Of a stretch of DNA of 64,000 nucleotides, positions 34,286-44,129 are shown one piece after another. Numbering within the stretch: position 1 is the first letter of the stretch; each line of letters begins with the position of its first letter. This DNA is from Amaurobius ferox (Eukaryota; Arthropoda; Arachnida; Araneae; Amaurobiidae), in contig OX578140.1 in assembly GCA_951213105.1 (NCBI GenBank), forward strand, positions 27,861,362-27,925,361, given 5' to 3'. Made by a program: the position numbers and the translations under genes. The notes below the pieces were generated by a model. It had not been told where the DNA came from and ran no database searches. It saw only the letters and a list, made by a program, of their open reading frames with translations.

Positions 34286-34540
34286 ATCTTGGCTACGCTT
34301 ATATGCAAGAGAATTAAATAATGCAAAACCAGTTATTAGCAAAATGCAACTCACAAACCACAGAGTTTTTTTTAGAACTTTATCTGCTCGAGGAATTGAC
34401 TTTGTCCATTTAGCTCTCAGTTTATCGTTGTCAGGAGCTTTAATTAGAGAATATTTGCCTCTGAAATTTTTGTAACCTGTTTTACATTCAGGTACGAAGC
34501 AATATCTGTCATTCACTTTCTTTTTAGAATTTGAGGACAT
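34277..34540 (-). pseudogene. THAP-domain fragment (transposase N-terminus), frameshifted
   Basis: The Met at 34,540 starts MSSNSKKKVNDRYCFVPECK, giving the first zinc-binding pair C-x4-C. It continues GYKNFRGKYSLIKAPDNDKL and RAKWTKSIPRADKVLKK, with the invariant Trp of the THAP fold. The second pair, C-x2-H, is found as VCELHF in the neighbouring frame at about 34,341-34,358, so one small indel has broken the domain. THAP domains are C2CH DNA-binding zinc fingers, typical of P-element-type transposases and derived host proteins. Nothing of a catalytic domain follows: the reading runs into the left repeat arm. It lies inside the foldback-type element. Confidence 0.8.
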
Positions 34541-35460
34541 GCTTCATCGACTATAAAAACTATTGAATATGTTGATAGATCTATTGGAAAACTGATATGG
34601 TATGGCTATAAAACAGCCCTTTTTAATCCAAATATAGAAACAAAAACATAGATTTTCAACGTCAGTTACAACGTTAAACATCAACGGCAAACATCAAATA
34701 AGTGAAAGCTTGCTGCTTATAGTTTTGAAAAATATTTCATTCCGAGTGGGTCCATTCTGTCCAATCTTAGAACTAAAAATAATATTGTACATGTGACGGT
34801 TCTTATTAAAAACCGATGATTCGATCTCAGATGACCAATGTGCTAATGAGATACTTCCTATTGTATCTAGAAGCCACCCTGAAGGCAGTACAAAATGCCC
34901 TTCCCTGGTGTTCTACCCATTTCCAGAGCCCCCGCTGATTTGCGGATCTTTTGAGCATTGTTCGTGTCAGAGATGTGGTAGTTTGCGGAAACGTGTCAAT
35001 TTGAAATGACGCGCCTATCGAAATAAAATAGCGGTCGATTACATGTCCACTCTCAATCGAAATTCTTATCAGCGCTATATTTCACAGTACAAAGAGACAG
35101 CACTTGTAGGCAGCCCCCACCTTGTTCTAATGTTCAAGCGGCAATGGTGTTTCATGTTTTCTTCCAAATTCACAAAGCCACCCACAGGCAGTTTTCCTAG
35201 TAGCCGAACATATGAGATAAAACAAAATATCTGCTAGACATTCTGATACATTCTTTTTTCAGGTTTACATGGTAATATGTATCAAAATGCAAAACAAAAG
35301 TTTACTTTTAAAGCATTCGTTCAAGTTATTCATATAATGCTTTTAAAAATTATTGAAAAATTTCAATTTCAAGTAAACAAAATCAATACGTGCGGTCCAA
35401 ATTTCTGCTAAAGAAATAAAATTATCTTCGTAAAAACAGAATACAACTCAAAATTCTAAT
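34541..35460. other. Unique centre of the foldback-type element
   Basis: About 900 bp of non-repeated sequence. The part at 34,740-35,240 is of higher complexity, with frames of about 60 codons such as MSTLNRNSYQRYISQYKETA at 35,043. I recognise no domain. It may be decayed transposase or captured DNA. Confidence 0.45.
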
Positions 35461-35463
35461 ATC

Positions 35464-35498
35464 GACCGGTTTCGAAGGCATAAAACCTTCTTCGTCAG
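35464..35498 (-). ncRNA. Hammerhead-ribozyme-like core
   Basis: On the minus strand the order is CTGACGA (core CUGANGA), A, GAAGG-loop-CCTTC (5-bp stem II), GAAA, then CCGGTC with a GUC-type cleavage triplet. This is the compact type-I arrangement with a very short stem III seen in hammerheads of Penelope-like and related retroelements. Stem I pairing beyond the core is weak by eye. It sits in the centre of the foldback-type element and may mark a separate small retroelement inserted there. Confidence 0.55.
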
Positions 35499-35605
35499 AT
35501 CACACACAACCGCAACCTTCACTCGTACTCCAAGTGCACCGACCCAACATCCGTGGACAAATTTCGCACTTCTTAGCTCATTTGCATATGGATGTAATTA
35601 TGTAT

Positions 35606-37320
35606 CTAGGAAAAAAGGGGGGTCGACGATCGAATGGACCTTATAGTACAAAATGCATTTTTTTTAAATATGGACAAGTTTGAGAACTAATGTAATTGTT
35701 CGGCAAATGAGGTTTTTTACCACACATCATATCTCCCATGCCTATACCACTAATTATAATTATATATTTGCCAAAAATAATAAATTCTACCCGAAAAGGA
35801 ATTAGTATACTAAATTTGGATTTTCTATCTGCTCCAGTTTTCGGGTTATTCTAAAAAAATGAGTATATTTCTATAGCAGGCCCAGCACGAGCTAGCTGAA
35901 TGAAGTTCAAATTCGAAAAAATGAAATATATCACAAAAGACAATAGCATGCTAAACTTGGAATTTTTAGCTAATCCGGTTCACGAGTTATTCATCAAACA
36001 CGATCGCGTTCCTAAGACGGACTCAAGACGGGCTAGCTCGATGAGGTTCAAATTATAAATTATGATAAACCCCAAAAGAAATCGATATACTGAATTTAGA
36101 TTTTTTAGCTGCTCCGATTTACGAGTTATTCTCGAAAAATTAGAATATTACCACTATGTCGGGCGAGTCTGATAAGGTTCAAAATCCAAAGAAAAGAAAT
36201 ATACCCTAAAAACAATGATATACTAAATTAAGATATTGTAGCTGCTACAGTTTTGGAGTTATTCTTAAAAAACGAGTACATTATTTTTGTTGTGACCGGG
36301 ACGGGCTAGCCCGATCAGGTTTTAAATCCAATGAGCTTAGACATACCGCAAATGACAACGCCATTCTGAACTTGAAGTTTTTTGATACTCCGGTTTTAGA
36401 GTTATTCCACCAAAAAAGTGAATTTCTAAGGCGGGCCCATAACGGTTTGGCCCGATACGGTTCAAAAACAAAGGAATTAAAATATTCCCCAACAGATAAG
36501 GATGTACTAAATTTATATTTTCTAGTGTCTCCGATTTTCCAGGTATTCTACAAAACGGATCCATTCCTATGTCGGGTCCAGGACGGACTACCCCGATAAA
36601 GTTCAAATGCGAAGAAACTTAGATATACCCCAAAATCCAACGACATGTTAAATTTGAATTTTTAGCTACTTCGGTTCTCGAGTTATTTTTCAAAAACGAA
36701 TGCATTCTTCAGCGGATCCAAGCGGGCTGGCCCAACGAGGTTCAAAATCTAAATTAAAATCTATCCAAATGGAAATGATATACTAAATTTACATTTTTAG
36801 CTTCTCTGACTGATCGAGTTATTTTTTAAAAGCGAGTAAATTTCTATGGTGGGCCTAAGACGGGCTAATCCGATACGGTTTGAAATGCAATGAAATGTAA
36901 TATACTCCAAAGGACAATGACATATTAAATTTATACATTCTAGATGCTCCGAAATTTAAGTTATTCTAAAAAACGATATATTCCTTTTGTTGGGCTCAGG
37001 ACGGGCTAGCCCGATAAGATTTTTTATCCAAAGAGTTAAAATATACAGCAAATGACAAGGATATTCTAAACTTCGAATTCTTAGATACACCTGTTCTTGA
37101 GTTATACAGTAAAAATGGGTGAGTTTCTAAGGCGGGCCTAAGACGGGCTAACCCGGTACGGTTCAAAATTGAAGGAATTAAAATACACCCTAAAAGAAAA
37201 CGATGTATTAAATTTAGATTTCCAACGTTCTCTGATTTTCGAGTTATTCTCTAAAACCAGGTAAAGTCCTATGTCGGGCCCAGGATGGGCTAAACCGATA
37301 AGCTTCAAAATCGAAAGAAC
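35606..37320. repeat. Right-arm tandem array, eleven ~141-bp units
   Basis: The minus-strand version of the left-arm array. GGGCTAGCCC-type words occur near 35,889, 36,029, 36,160, 36,302, 36,440, 36,583, 36,723, 36,860, 37,000, 37,143 and 37,285. The outermost unit pairs with the outermost left unit. Several inner units pair in order, but unit number and order differ, so the arms gained or lost units independently. Confidence 0.88.
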
Positions 37321-37720
37321 TGAAATGTACCTCAAGAGGAAATGTCATAAAAAAATTTCACGTTACTGTGATAAATGAACCTGATTATTTTGTACCTCAA
37401 ATGTTTGAACGAACACCAGATCAAGTTAAATAAAATTTTAAAAATACGAATATATCCCCAGCTCAATCTTTTTGAAAATCAAATGACTTTTTTTGTATAC
37501 CACTTACAATAATCACACCCAATTTCACACAAATTCTTCAGTTATTTCGAAAGATATCAGTCATTTCATTTGCAATAAATTCTCATTAGTTTCAATGTCA
37601 ACTGCTCCGCTTTTAACTTCTTATTCGAGACCAACGCTGTCTGGCGGAGGCGGTTTTCAGGAACATCTCCCAGCAATGGGAGGTATAGGCGGTCGGCACC
37701 ATGTTAGTTCTAGACACTGT

Positions 37721-38110
37721 ACTATCGTTCTAAAATTTATGTCAATTGTTTTCTAATCAAAGTGTACATAAGAAATGACTATTTACGTAACTTTACTAAA
37801 TGTTTTGGTTTTTGATGATTTTTTCAAAATTTCACTCGAAAATTTATGGGTTCTGAACATTCGATTGCATTTAAAAAACGATAGGCTTCCAGTATTAATG
37901 GATTATAATTTTTATAGAAAGTGTCATTCGAATCGCTCCATTCTTTCGTGAGATATCGTCTCCAGAGGCTCACACACACACACACACACACAGACATCAA
38001 CTCAAAAACGCTTGACTCTTGTTCAAGGATGCTTGAAACCTGCTGCCCTTCGAAAACTCGAATTCGAATTTTCAACCCCGGCACAATACTTTGTACTATG
38101 TTTATAAGGA
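37721..38110 (-). repeat. Dispersed repeat R2, minus-strand copy (disrupted)
   Basis: Reverse-complemented, this has TTCGAATTCGAGTTTTCGA, a GT run, GAGACGATATCTCACGAAAG and TTTGATGATTTTTTC-type text. It matches 62.17-62.6 kb. Its continuation lies on the far side of the foldback element at about 32,460-32,554, so R2 was the insertion target. Confidence 0.8.
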
Positions 38111-38359
38111 AAGTAACAGTCACTTCCCTCATTTACATAGATTCCTTATACGATCGACAATACTTTCTATATACAATTTCTAATGTAAAATTAGTACAAA
38201 AAGTTTACTGTATTTTGAAAGAAGGCAAATTTTTGATATTTTTTAAAAATTACTTAAACCCGCAAATAATTCGAAATCGGTTTGTTTTAGCAATTTAATA
38301 ATGGTTGCATTTGCTTTCTCGTAAAACATACATATAAAAAGACTACTCATATGATCACA

Positions 38360-38388
38360 CGATACATTTATATATATATATATATATT
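38360..38388. repeat. Short (TA)n tract
   Basis: A TA run followed by a T run directly beyond the truncated end of Tc1-like copy 4. Confidence 0.8.
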
Positions 38389-38429
38389 TTTTTTTTATTT
38401 GATTTTTTAAATTTAAATTCTAAATATTA

Positions 38430-39680
38430 ACTTGTGGACAATTATGGAGACACCAGAGGCGAACATTGAGAGCCGTGTGCTTAGGATCGCTATCTTGATA
38501 AAAAACAAAGTTGTTTCCAATGCCCAAATTTTGGGCTGAGAATTTTAAATTGTCTTTTAAAATATTTAAATGAAGAGCATGATTCATTATGCCATCAATA
38601 AATACCAAATTACCTAGTCCTGTTGCTGACATGCCCCCCTAAACTAGGACATATCTACCTCCATGTTTTACTGTTCCAACTAAGTTCTTGGGATAAGTTC
38701 CTCATTTTTTCTTCTCCAATTATACGCCCATCGGAATCAACAATGTTAAATGTGCTTTCATCTGCAAATAAGACATGATTCCAATACGTGTCGGACTTAT
38801 TTATCATTGATTTTGTAAAGGAAAGCCTATGCTTTCTATTTTTCGCACTTACAAAAAATTTTCTTTGGGCAGAATGCCTATGTAATCCAGCTGATCTGAG
38901 AACTCGCCGACCAGTTTCAGGAGAAATTGAAGTAGAAAATTTTTCAGTAAATTCTATAGAAATTTTTACAGTAAATTCTATAGAAATTTTTACAGCACAC
39001 AAACGTGGATTTTTCACAATTTTTTAACAGCAAATCTCTGGGCCAAATGCTCTACCGTGCTGAAAACACCGGTTCTCGTTAGATCACCGAAGTCAAGCAG
39101 CATCGGCGCGGTTAGTACTTGGGTTGGTGACCACGTGGCAACATCGCGTGCTGTTGGTACATTGCGGGCGCGGTAACCCGGTGGTTTGCGTACTGGATTT
39201 GTACGCTGCACAAATGCCGCCGTTTTCATGCGGAGTATGATCACGTTAAACCTGTGGGTCCGTAAGTCCTTCCGAGAGGTTAGTGATAGGGGAAGGAGGG
39301 TACGGTCCCTGTGGATGCCTCCCCCACTGGGTTCCAGGCTAAATTGGATGGCACTTCCCGGCCGTCCAAACAGTTACCTTACACCTTTCTGGTAGGTCGG
39401 ACAGTCTGGGTCTCAACAACAACAGCAGCAAATCACTGATCATGTTGAGTTAATTTTGCCGGACAACCTTTTCTTACCTTGTTTTCGATCCAATTTTTTT
39501 TCTTCTTTAAAGTATTTTATCACATACTGCTTCGTAGAATGGGATAAATTTACTAATTTAGCGATATTATGAACTAATTTACCACTACAATGATGAAAAA
39601 TAATCAATTTTCGAATGCTGTTCGTTGTTTCCTTACGACTACGAGCCGTTTTTAAATAATACTATAAATATTACAAAGTA
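38430..39680 (-). pseudogene. Tc1-family transposase pseudogene (copy 4)
   Basis: The N-terminal helix-turn-helix text lies upstream of the SINE on the minus strand (about 39,650-39,450): KLVHNIAKLVNLSHSTKQYV, IKYFKEEKK. After the SINE the frame resumes with KNPRLCAVKISIEFT, TGRRVLRSAGLHRHSAQRKF and SYTYW-type text (KSDTYWNHVLFADESTFNIV, with the first catalytic Asp). MSATGLGNLVFIDGIMNHAL and FVFYQDSDPKHTALNVRLW (second catalytic Asp) follow. It ends at NCPQVN, before the third acidic residue. The segment KISIEFT is doubled by a small tandem duplication at about 38,947-38,995. Inactive. Confidence 0.88.
39041..39425 (+). mobile_element. SINE with 5S rRNA head, copy 1
   Basis: The 5S-like head (39,042-39,158) contains CACCGGTTCTCGTTAGATCA, AAGTCAAGCAGCATCGG and GGTTAGTACTTGG, the internal promoter and conserved arms of 5S rRNA. 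A linker related to the tRNA-like head of the 1.75-kb copy follows, without its B box. Then comes the shared body (GATCACGTTAAACCTGTGGG to TCGGACAGTCTGGGTCTC) and a CAACAACAACAG tail. The flanks are CAGCAAATCTCTG (39,028-39,040) and CAGCAAATCACTG (39,426-39,438), a 13-bp duplication with one mismatch. It was inserted into Tc1-like copy 4. Confidence 0.93.
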
Positions 39681-40259
39681 AGCAACCAAAGATTAAAGCC
39701 AAACGATTTTTAAATGTCACCACAATGCAAAAATACCAAAAAAGCGACAGACAATAATTTTATTTATTAATTTATCCGAAAATGTTTCGGTGTAGGATCA
39801 CTTTTGAAGTGCTCTTTCTCTGCCTCCTTGCATTTTCATTTTTATAAAAAAAATGAGTCAATATTTAAAAAAAAAATGAGAGGTTTTATTCAGAATCACA
39901 TGGAGATGATATGAAAAAATATTGAACTTTATATTCGAATTCAATTCCAGGCGACATCGCTTTTCTACAAATTTTGAAAGTGTACGAACACTTTTGGGAG
40001 CCACTGCATATATTTGAAAAACATCTCTATTATATATAGATCAAGAGCTGCAAAATGCACCATATACACCCAGAGAAACACAGAAAGTTGATAAAATTGT
40101 GTTGGCCAATGCAATTATTACTGTCACTGTATATAATACTAGAAAATATTAAAGGCGTTACTCAGGCGTTGAAGCAGGGATAAATTTAATATATTAATCT
40201 GAAACAATAATAAAAGTATTAATCTAAAAATATAGCAAACAAAATGTATTCATATAACT

Positions 40260-40400
40260 GTGAAAATAGCCCGATTTCGTCAACTTGACGATATTTCGAC
40301 ACAGATTGACGAAAATATCGTCAAAATTGCAAAATAGACGCTAAATTGATGAAAATGGCGCCTAATTAATGACTTAATTATTAAAGTATTTTCATATATA
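40260..40400 (-). repeat. R3-related fragment
   Basis: Minus-strand relative of 30,840-30,920: GACGATATTTCGAC, GACGAAAATATCGTCAAAAT and GAAAATGGCG words in mirrored order. Confidence 0.6.
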
Positions 40401-40572
40401 GACTATATCCCTTATTGCGGATGCTATTAATATTGATAATTGTTTATTTACATTTGCGCGAAATATAAGTTAATTGGACACTTTAAAATAATTTTATATG
40501 TTGTCATCTAGAAATTCGCCAAATGTATAATTCAATGTTAAAAATACAATACTGTGGACCCTATACATTTGC
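40401..40572. other. AT-rich spacer
   Basis: Nothing recognised. Confidence 0.5.
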
Positions 40573-40790
40573 TTTTACTGTAAAAACAGTAAATTCATTT
40601 CATTCTACAAGGAACGTCATGTGTTGCCCACATCATATTTTTTGCTAACAGGATTACATGTTTTGAGTTTTAAGCTTGGTTTCCATGTTTTTAGAAAACC
40701 ATTCAAATATTTAAAAGAGATTTGAGATTTTAATAATTATGCCGAATTTTATTTAACTCTCTGACATAATACTTAAAATATTTTGTGCAC
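40573..40790 (+). repeat. R4 element, copy at 40.6 kb
   Basis: TTTACTGTAAAAACAGTAAA (a near-palindrome) is followed by CATTCTACAAGGAACGTCAT and GTGTTGCCCACATCATATTT. The same succession occurs at 63.06-63.13 kb. The downstream part resembles 50.97-51.12 kb more loosely. Confidence 0.7.
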
Positions 40791-40814
40791 AGACTCACAC
40801 ACACACAAGCGTAC

Positions 40815-41195
40815 GGCCAACGGCCGTACCGTGCTGAAAACACCGGTTCTCGTTAGATCACCGAAGTCAAGCAGCATCGGGCGCGGTTAGTACTTGGTGG
40901 GTGACCACCTCGGAACACCGCGTGCTGTTGGCCATCTCGGGTGCGGTATCCCCGTGGTTTGCGCGCTAGATTTGCACGCTACCACAAATGCCGCCGTGTT
41001 CATGCGGAGTACGATCACGTTAAACATGTGGATCCGTAAGTCCTTCCGAGAGGTTGGTGGTAGGGGAAGGAGGGTACGGTCCCTGTGGATGCCTCCCCCA
41101 CTGGGTTCCGGTCTAAATTGGGTGACACTTCCCGGCCGTCCATACAGTTACCTTACACCTTTCTGGTAGGTCGGACGGTCTGGGTCTCAACAACA
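40815..41195 (+). mobile_element. SINE with complete 5S rRNA head, copy 2
   Basis: A full-length SINE with a complete 5S head (40,816-40,932). The linker has GTGGTTTGCGCGCTAG, related to the tRNA-like A-box region. The body (about 40,998-41,130) includes GAGGTTGGTGGTAGGGGAAG, and the tail is TCTCAACAACAACA. A perfect 14-bp duplication, ACACACAAGCGTAC, flanks it (40,801-40,814 and 41,196-41,209). The clean flanks and intact head make this the youngest-looking mobile element in the window. Transcription by RNA polymerase III from the 5S internal promoter is plausible. Confidence 0.95.
40816..40932 (+). rRNA. 5S rRNA-derived sequence (SINE head)
   Basis: From GCCAACGGCCGTACCG to CGTGCTGTTGGC, 117 nt, against a normal animal 5S length of 119-120. 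The ends pair as 5S helix I (GCCAACGGC with the GTTGGC end). Box A-, IE- and C-type promoter segments are present (GTCAAGCAGC, CGGGCGCGGTTAGTACTTGG). One base appears deleted in TTGGTGGGTGACC relative to the usual TTGGATGGGTGACC. Because the SINE body continues without a T-run terminator after the 5S end, this is not called a functional 5S gene. Confidence 0.9.
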
Positions 41196-41209
41196 ACACA
41201 CAAGCGTAC

Positions 41210-41475
41210 TTATGAGCACAAATATACCCAGGAATCACCTTAAATTTTTTATTTAAATTCAAAGATGCTCAATCCGTGTGAATACACCAATTACTGAAAT
41301 ACGGATTTCTGGCTCTCATCATGATACTGTTATATCCTGATTCATTTAACTTCATAATTACGTAGTTTTGATTGTAAAACGTTCTCAAAGAATGCATTTC
41401 TCAATTTCGTTGTTGACTGGAAAATTTCATTTCGAGATTACAATCAAAATTTCGATATGGACTAATTTGCTGTGA
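41210..41475. other. Noncoding stretch
   Basis: Nothing recognised. Confidence 0.5.
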
Positions 41476-41479
41476 TTGT

Positions 41480-41820
41480 GGAGGCGGAATTTGAAAATAT
41501 TGGGTTGTCAGCGTCTGGGTGAATACGGCATTTTTATGAATTGGAGTATTCTTAATTTAATGTCAGATCTGAGACTTCGCAAATGCATTCCAGATTTCGT
41601 GAGAATCTGCTTTGATCTCACGTTTGGAAGGGATTCCAGGAATGATTTTTGGATGTGTTGCGGATCAACTACAAACTCACCGGAGATGTGTTCGATAGTT
41701 GATCCAACGGTAACGAAAGTGTGAGGATTTAGTGTTTTAATATCTTGAGAGTGTAGCATCTGAGGTAGTGCAAGATGCTCTATTTACGTTCTCTTGTTCA
41801 GCCAAGGCTCTTCTTCTCCG
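41480..41820 (-). other. Moderately complex stretch with an unrecognised minus-strand frame
   Basis: The minus frame 41,759-41,508 reads with normal amino-acid composition (SDIK-type opening DIKTLNPHTFVTVGSTIEHI, later FVVDPQHIQKSFLESLPNVR). It looks more protein-like than the AT-rich frames around it. No start context, splice signals or known domain could be established. It may be an exon fragment, a decayed mobile element or chance. Confidence 0.3.
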
Positions 41821-43415
41821 GACACAAACTAATCGTTTACACATTTTAAGATTTAATTTCATTAGAGGGAAATTTAGAATTATGCGAGAAATGTAATGGA
41901 AATAATTTAACTAAAAAATTAGCTGCGACTTCAGTATGATGAGACTGAAATGGTTTTGTAATGATATTTAACATTTTGTAAAATAAAACTCCAGTAAATA
42001 TCACTGAGTTTATTCATTTTGCTTATACTCATTTTTTTCGTTTATAGATTTTCAAAGTGCTACATGGTAGTCGCTATCTGTTTATAGCTATAGATAAATA
42101 GTTGTCGAATTAAAATCGTATAAGAAATCCGCTGTTTGGATTTTGATCAATTTTATCTGGATACTCCGATAATAAACTTCACTCCAAAATATCAAATTAT
42201 TTTACCAACTTGTTTAAAAGAAAATAAATAATACTTATGCAACGTATCTGATGATATTTTAGATACAAGTTAATCTATAACCTTACTTGACGGCACATAT
42301 AAATACATATATTTCCATCAATTTAGTTCAAAACTTATCAAGCGTTAAACATTTTTAGAATTCAAGTTCATTTAACCTCCAAATTTTTTAAACAAAGTAA
42401 AATATCTATTACTTATGCACTAATATTTCACCATAGAGTAAGAAAGCAGATTGAGCTGCAATAATCATGACATTTTAAATATTACAGCTTTTACACTCAT
42501 TGGAAATCCGAAGTAAAAATACTATAATAACGAAATTATAACCACTATATCTCAAAAACTATGAGTTCTATTCTAAATCCAATTATATACACTTGTGGGG
42601 CTTTTAGAGAGTTGAAAAGTTCTTATTCAGAGCTAGAACTTTTAGTTACAACCTGAAGAGAATATGTTTGGTTGTACCTTCAGCCAGGAATGTACGATTG
42701 TTTGCAGGTTCGTGCTAGAACTATAGGAGCATTGCCCATCACGTATTGATGTTCGCCCATTTTAAACGTAAACACTTTTACATATATATACACTCTTCTC
42801 TAGTGATCATTATCATACAGTTGCAGAATTTTCTATGAATTTCTTAAGGTTTCACAAAATCCGACCACAAAAGTCTGATACTTGCTTTCTCATTTTACTC
42901 TAAAGAGATAAGGATGCCAGAATTTTAGCTAAAGATGCCAGAATTTTGTATAATCTTAAGCAAGCTAGAGTCAAAACCTTCTCTAAAAATGTATGTATCT
43001 TCCCTAAGAGGAGTTTTAAATGCTAGGGGTATTTGTTTCATAAAAAAAGTATCAATTTACTGTTTCTCTTTCAAACGCCCTCGTGCAAGTGGACATAAAC
43101 AATATAAAATATGAATGTTTGAGAATGTCGACTGGAACAATACACTACTGATTGTTCTGTAATTATACACACTACAAATACAACTAAAAATTTGAAGTTC
43201 CGATATTCCACGTGCATGACATACATCAAAACTATCCTTTTCAAGCATTTAAGCACATTTCGTATTTGAATGCTTTATTCTATTTTAAGGTGGAAACGTG
43301 TGATTGACTGGTAAAGAAGTCAAAGGACGAATATCATTTGAGGTGTCAGTTTCCATTTTTTGTGAAATATAAAATATTGAATTTCAGTAAATATGGTTAT
43401 TTAATTCGTGAATTG
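41821..43415. other. AT-rich noncoding stretch
   Basis: No gene or clear repeat. Two near-copies of GATGCCAGAATTTT lie at 42,913-42,947. Confidence 0.5.
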
Positions 43416-43559
43416 TCTGTAGATTGAAATGTAGATTGAATGTAGAATTGAAATGTAGATTGATTGTAGAATTAAAATGTAGATTGAATGTATAATTGAA
43501 ATGTAGATTGAATGTATAATTGAAATGTAGATTGAATGTAGAATTGAAATGTAGATTAA
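43416..43559. repeat. ~24-bp minisatellite, about six units
   Basis: The unit GAAATGTAGATTGAATGTA plus GAATT is repeated with small variants (GTATAATT, GATTGATTGTA). Confidence 0.93.
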
Positions 43560-44049
43560 TTTTTTAAAAAAATGAGCATAATATTTTTTTAATTACTTAT
43601 TTATCGCGGCAATTACTTCAATAGATTAAAGTTTGAACTAGTATCTCAGATAATTAACAATATAATTTTGCATTTACATAATTTGTCTTCAGGAACAACT
43701 AGATTCATAATCTATATTATTGAAATATTTTCTCAAAACATAATTAGTGCCACGACATAAAATTTGGAAAAGGTTGCTGCGTTGTGTGCAACGAAGCTGT
43801 CTGGGACAAGTTTCGATATTATTGTTAAATTTCATTTTATTCTTTTCGCTACTAGAATTGTTTATAATAGGGCTTAAAAAGGAAATAGAATCAGAAGAAA
43901 CAAAACATATTGGTTTCTGTATTGAGGTTGACAGATGCTTTTTCTCATATCCCGTCAACAATCCAACTAAATGACGAGCTTATATACTCTCGATTCGGGA
44001 AAACGCACGCAACTCGTGAGGATATTAACTAATGAGCAAAGTGAGATAG

Positions 44050-44125
44050 ATTTTCTAAAGTCGCCAAATTGAAGAAGTTTCGCCAAATTCATCGCTAAGG
44101 CCACATGATGTCGCCAAAGTCAAGT
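44050..44125. repeat. R3-like fragment
   Basis: AAGTCGCCAAATTGAAGAAG, TTTCGCCAAATTCATCGCTA and GATGTCGCCAAAG; a short relic of the R3 family. Confidence 0.5.
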
Positions 44126-44129
44126 AACC

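Larger units (their letters stand above)
32555..37720. mobile_element. Foldback-type DNA transposon with tandem-repeat arms and a THAP relic
   Basis: The two ends are inverted copies (ACAGTGTCTAGA left; reverse complement of the right end identical). They are followed by shared text such as AAACCGCCTCCGCCAGAC and AAAGCGGAGCAGTT. Arms of about 1.7 kb (32,555-34,285) and 2.1 kb (35,606-37,720) consist mostly of about 141-bp tandem units. Pairing continues inward to a shared TCGTCGACCCCCC. The flanks carry a 9-10-bp direct repeat, ACTATCGTT, at 32,546-32,554 and 37,721-37,729. The paralogous R2 copy at 62.6 kb shows the site without insert. The 1.3-kb centre holds a THAP-domain remnant. The architecture resembles Drosophila foldback (FB) elements and their Mutator-like relatives with 9-bp duplications; the THAP domain is more usual in P or Kolobok-type transposases. 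Confidence 0.85.
38430..40006 (-). mobile_element. Degenerate Tc1-like transposon, copy 4, truncated and split by a SINE
   Basis: The 5' end (on the minus strand) reads CAGTGGCTCCCAAAAGTGTT at about 40,006-39,987, a typical Tc1-group terminus. Transposase text runs leftward to about 38,430, where the element breaks off before the third catalytic residue and the other inverted repeat. A 5S-headed SINE interrupts it at 39,041-39,425. Confidence 0.87.

Noticed and set aside
34277..34540. A host gene encoding a membrane protein, because the frame ends with a hydrophobic run (LWFVSCILLITGFALF).
   Set aside because: The hydrophobic run is the out-of-frame reading of the second half of a THAP domain; the true continuation (VCELHF) is in the adjacent frame.
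40816..40932. A functional 5S rRNA gene.
   Set aside because: The sequence continues into a SINE body without a T-run terminator, the whole unit has a target-site duplication, and a second copy with the same body lies 1.8 kb upstream.
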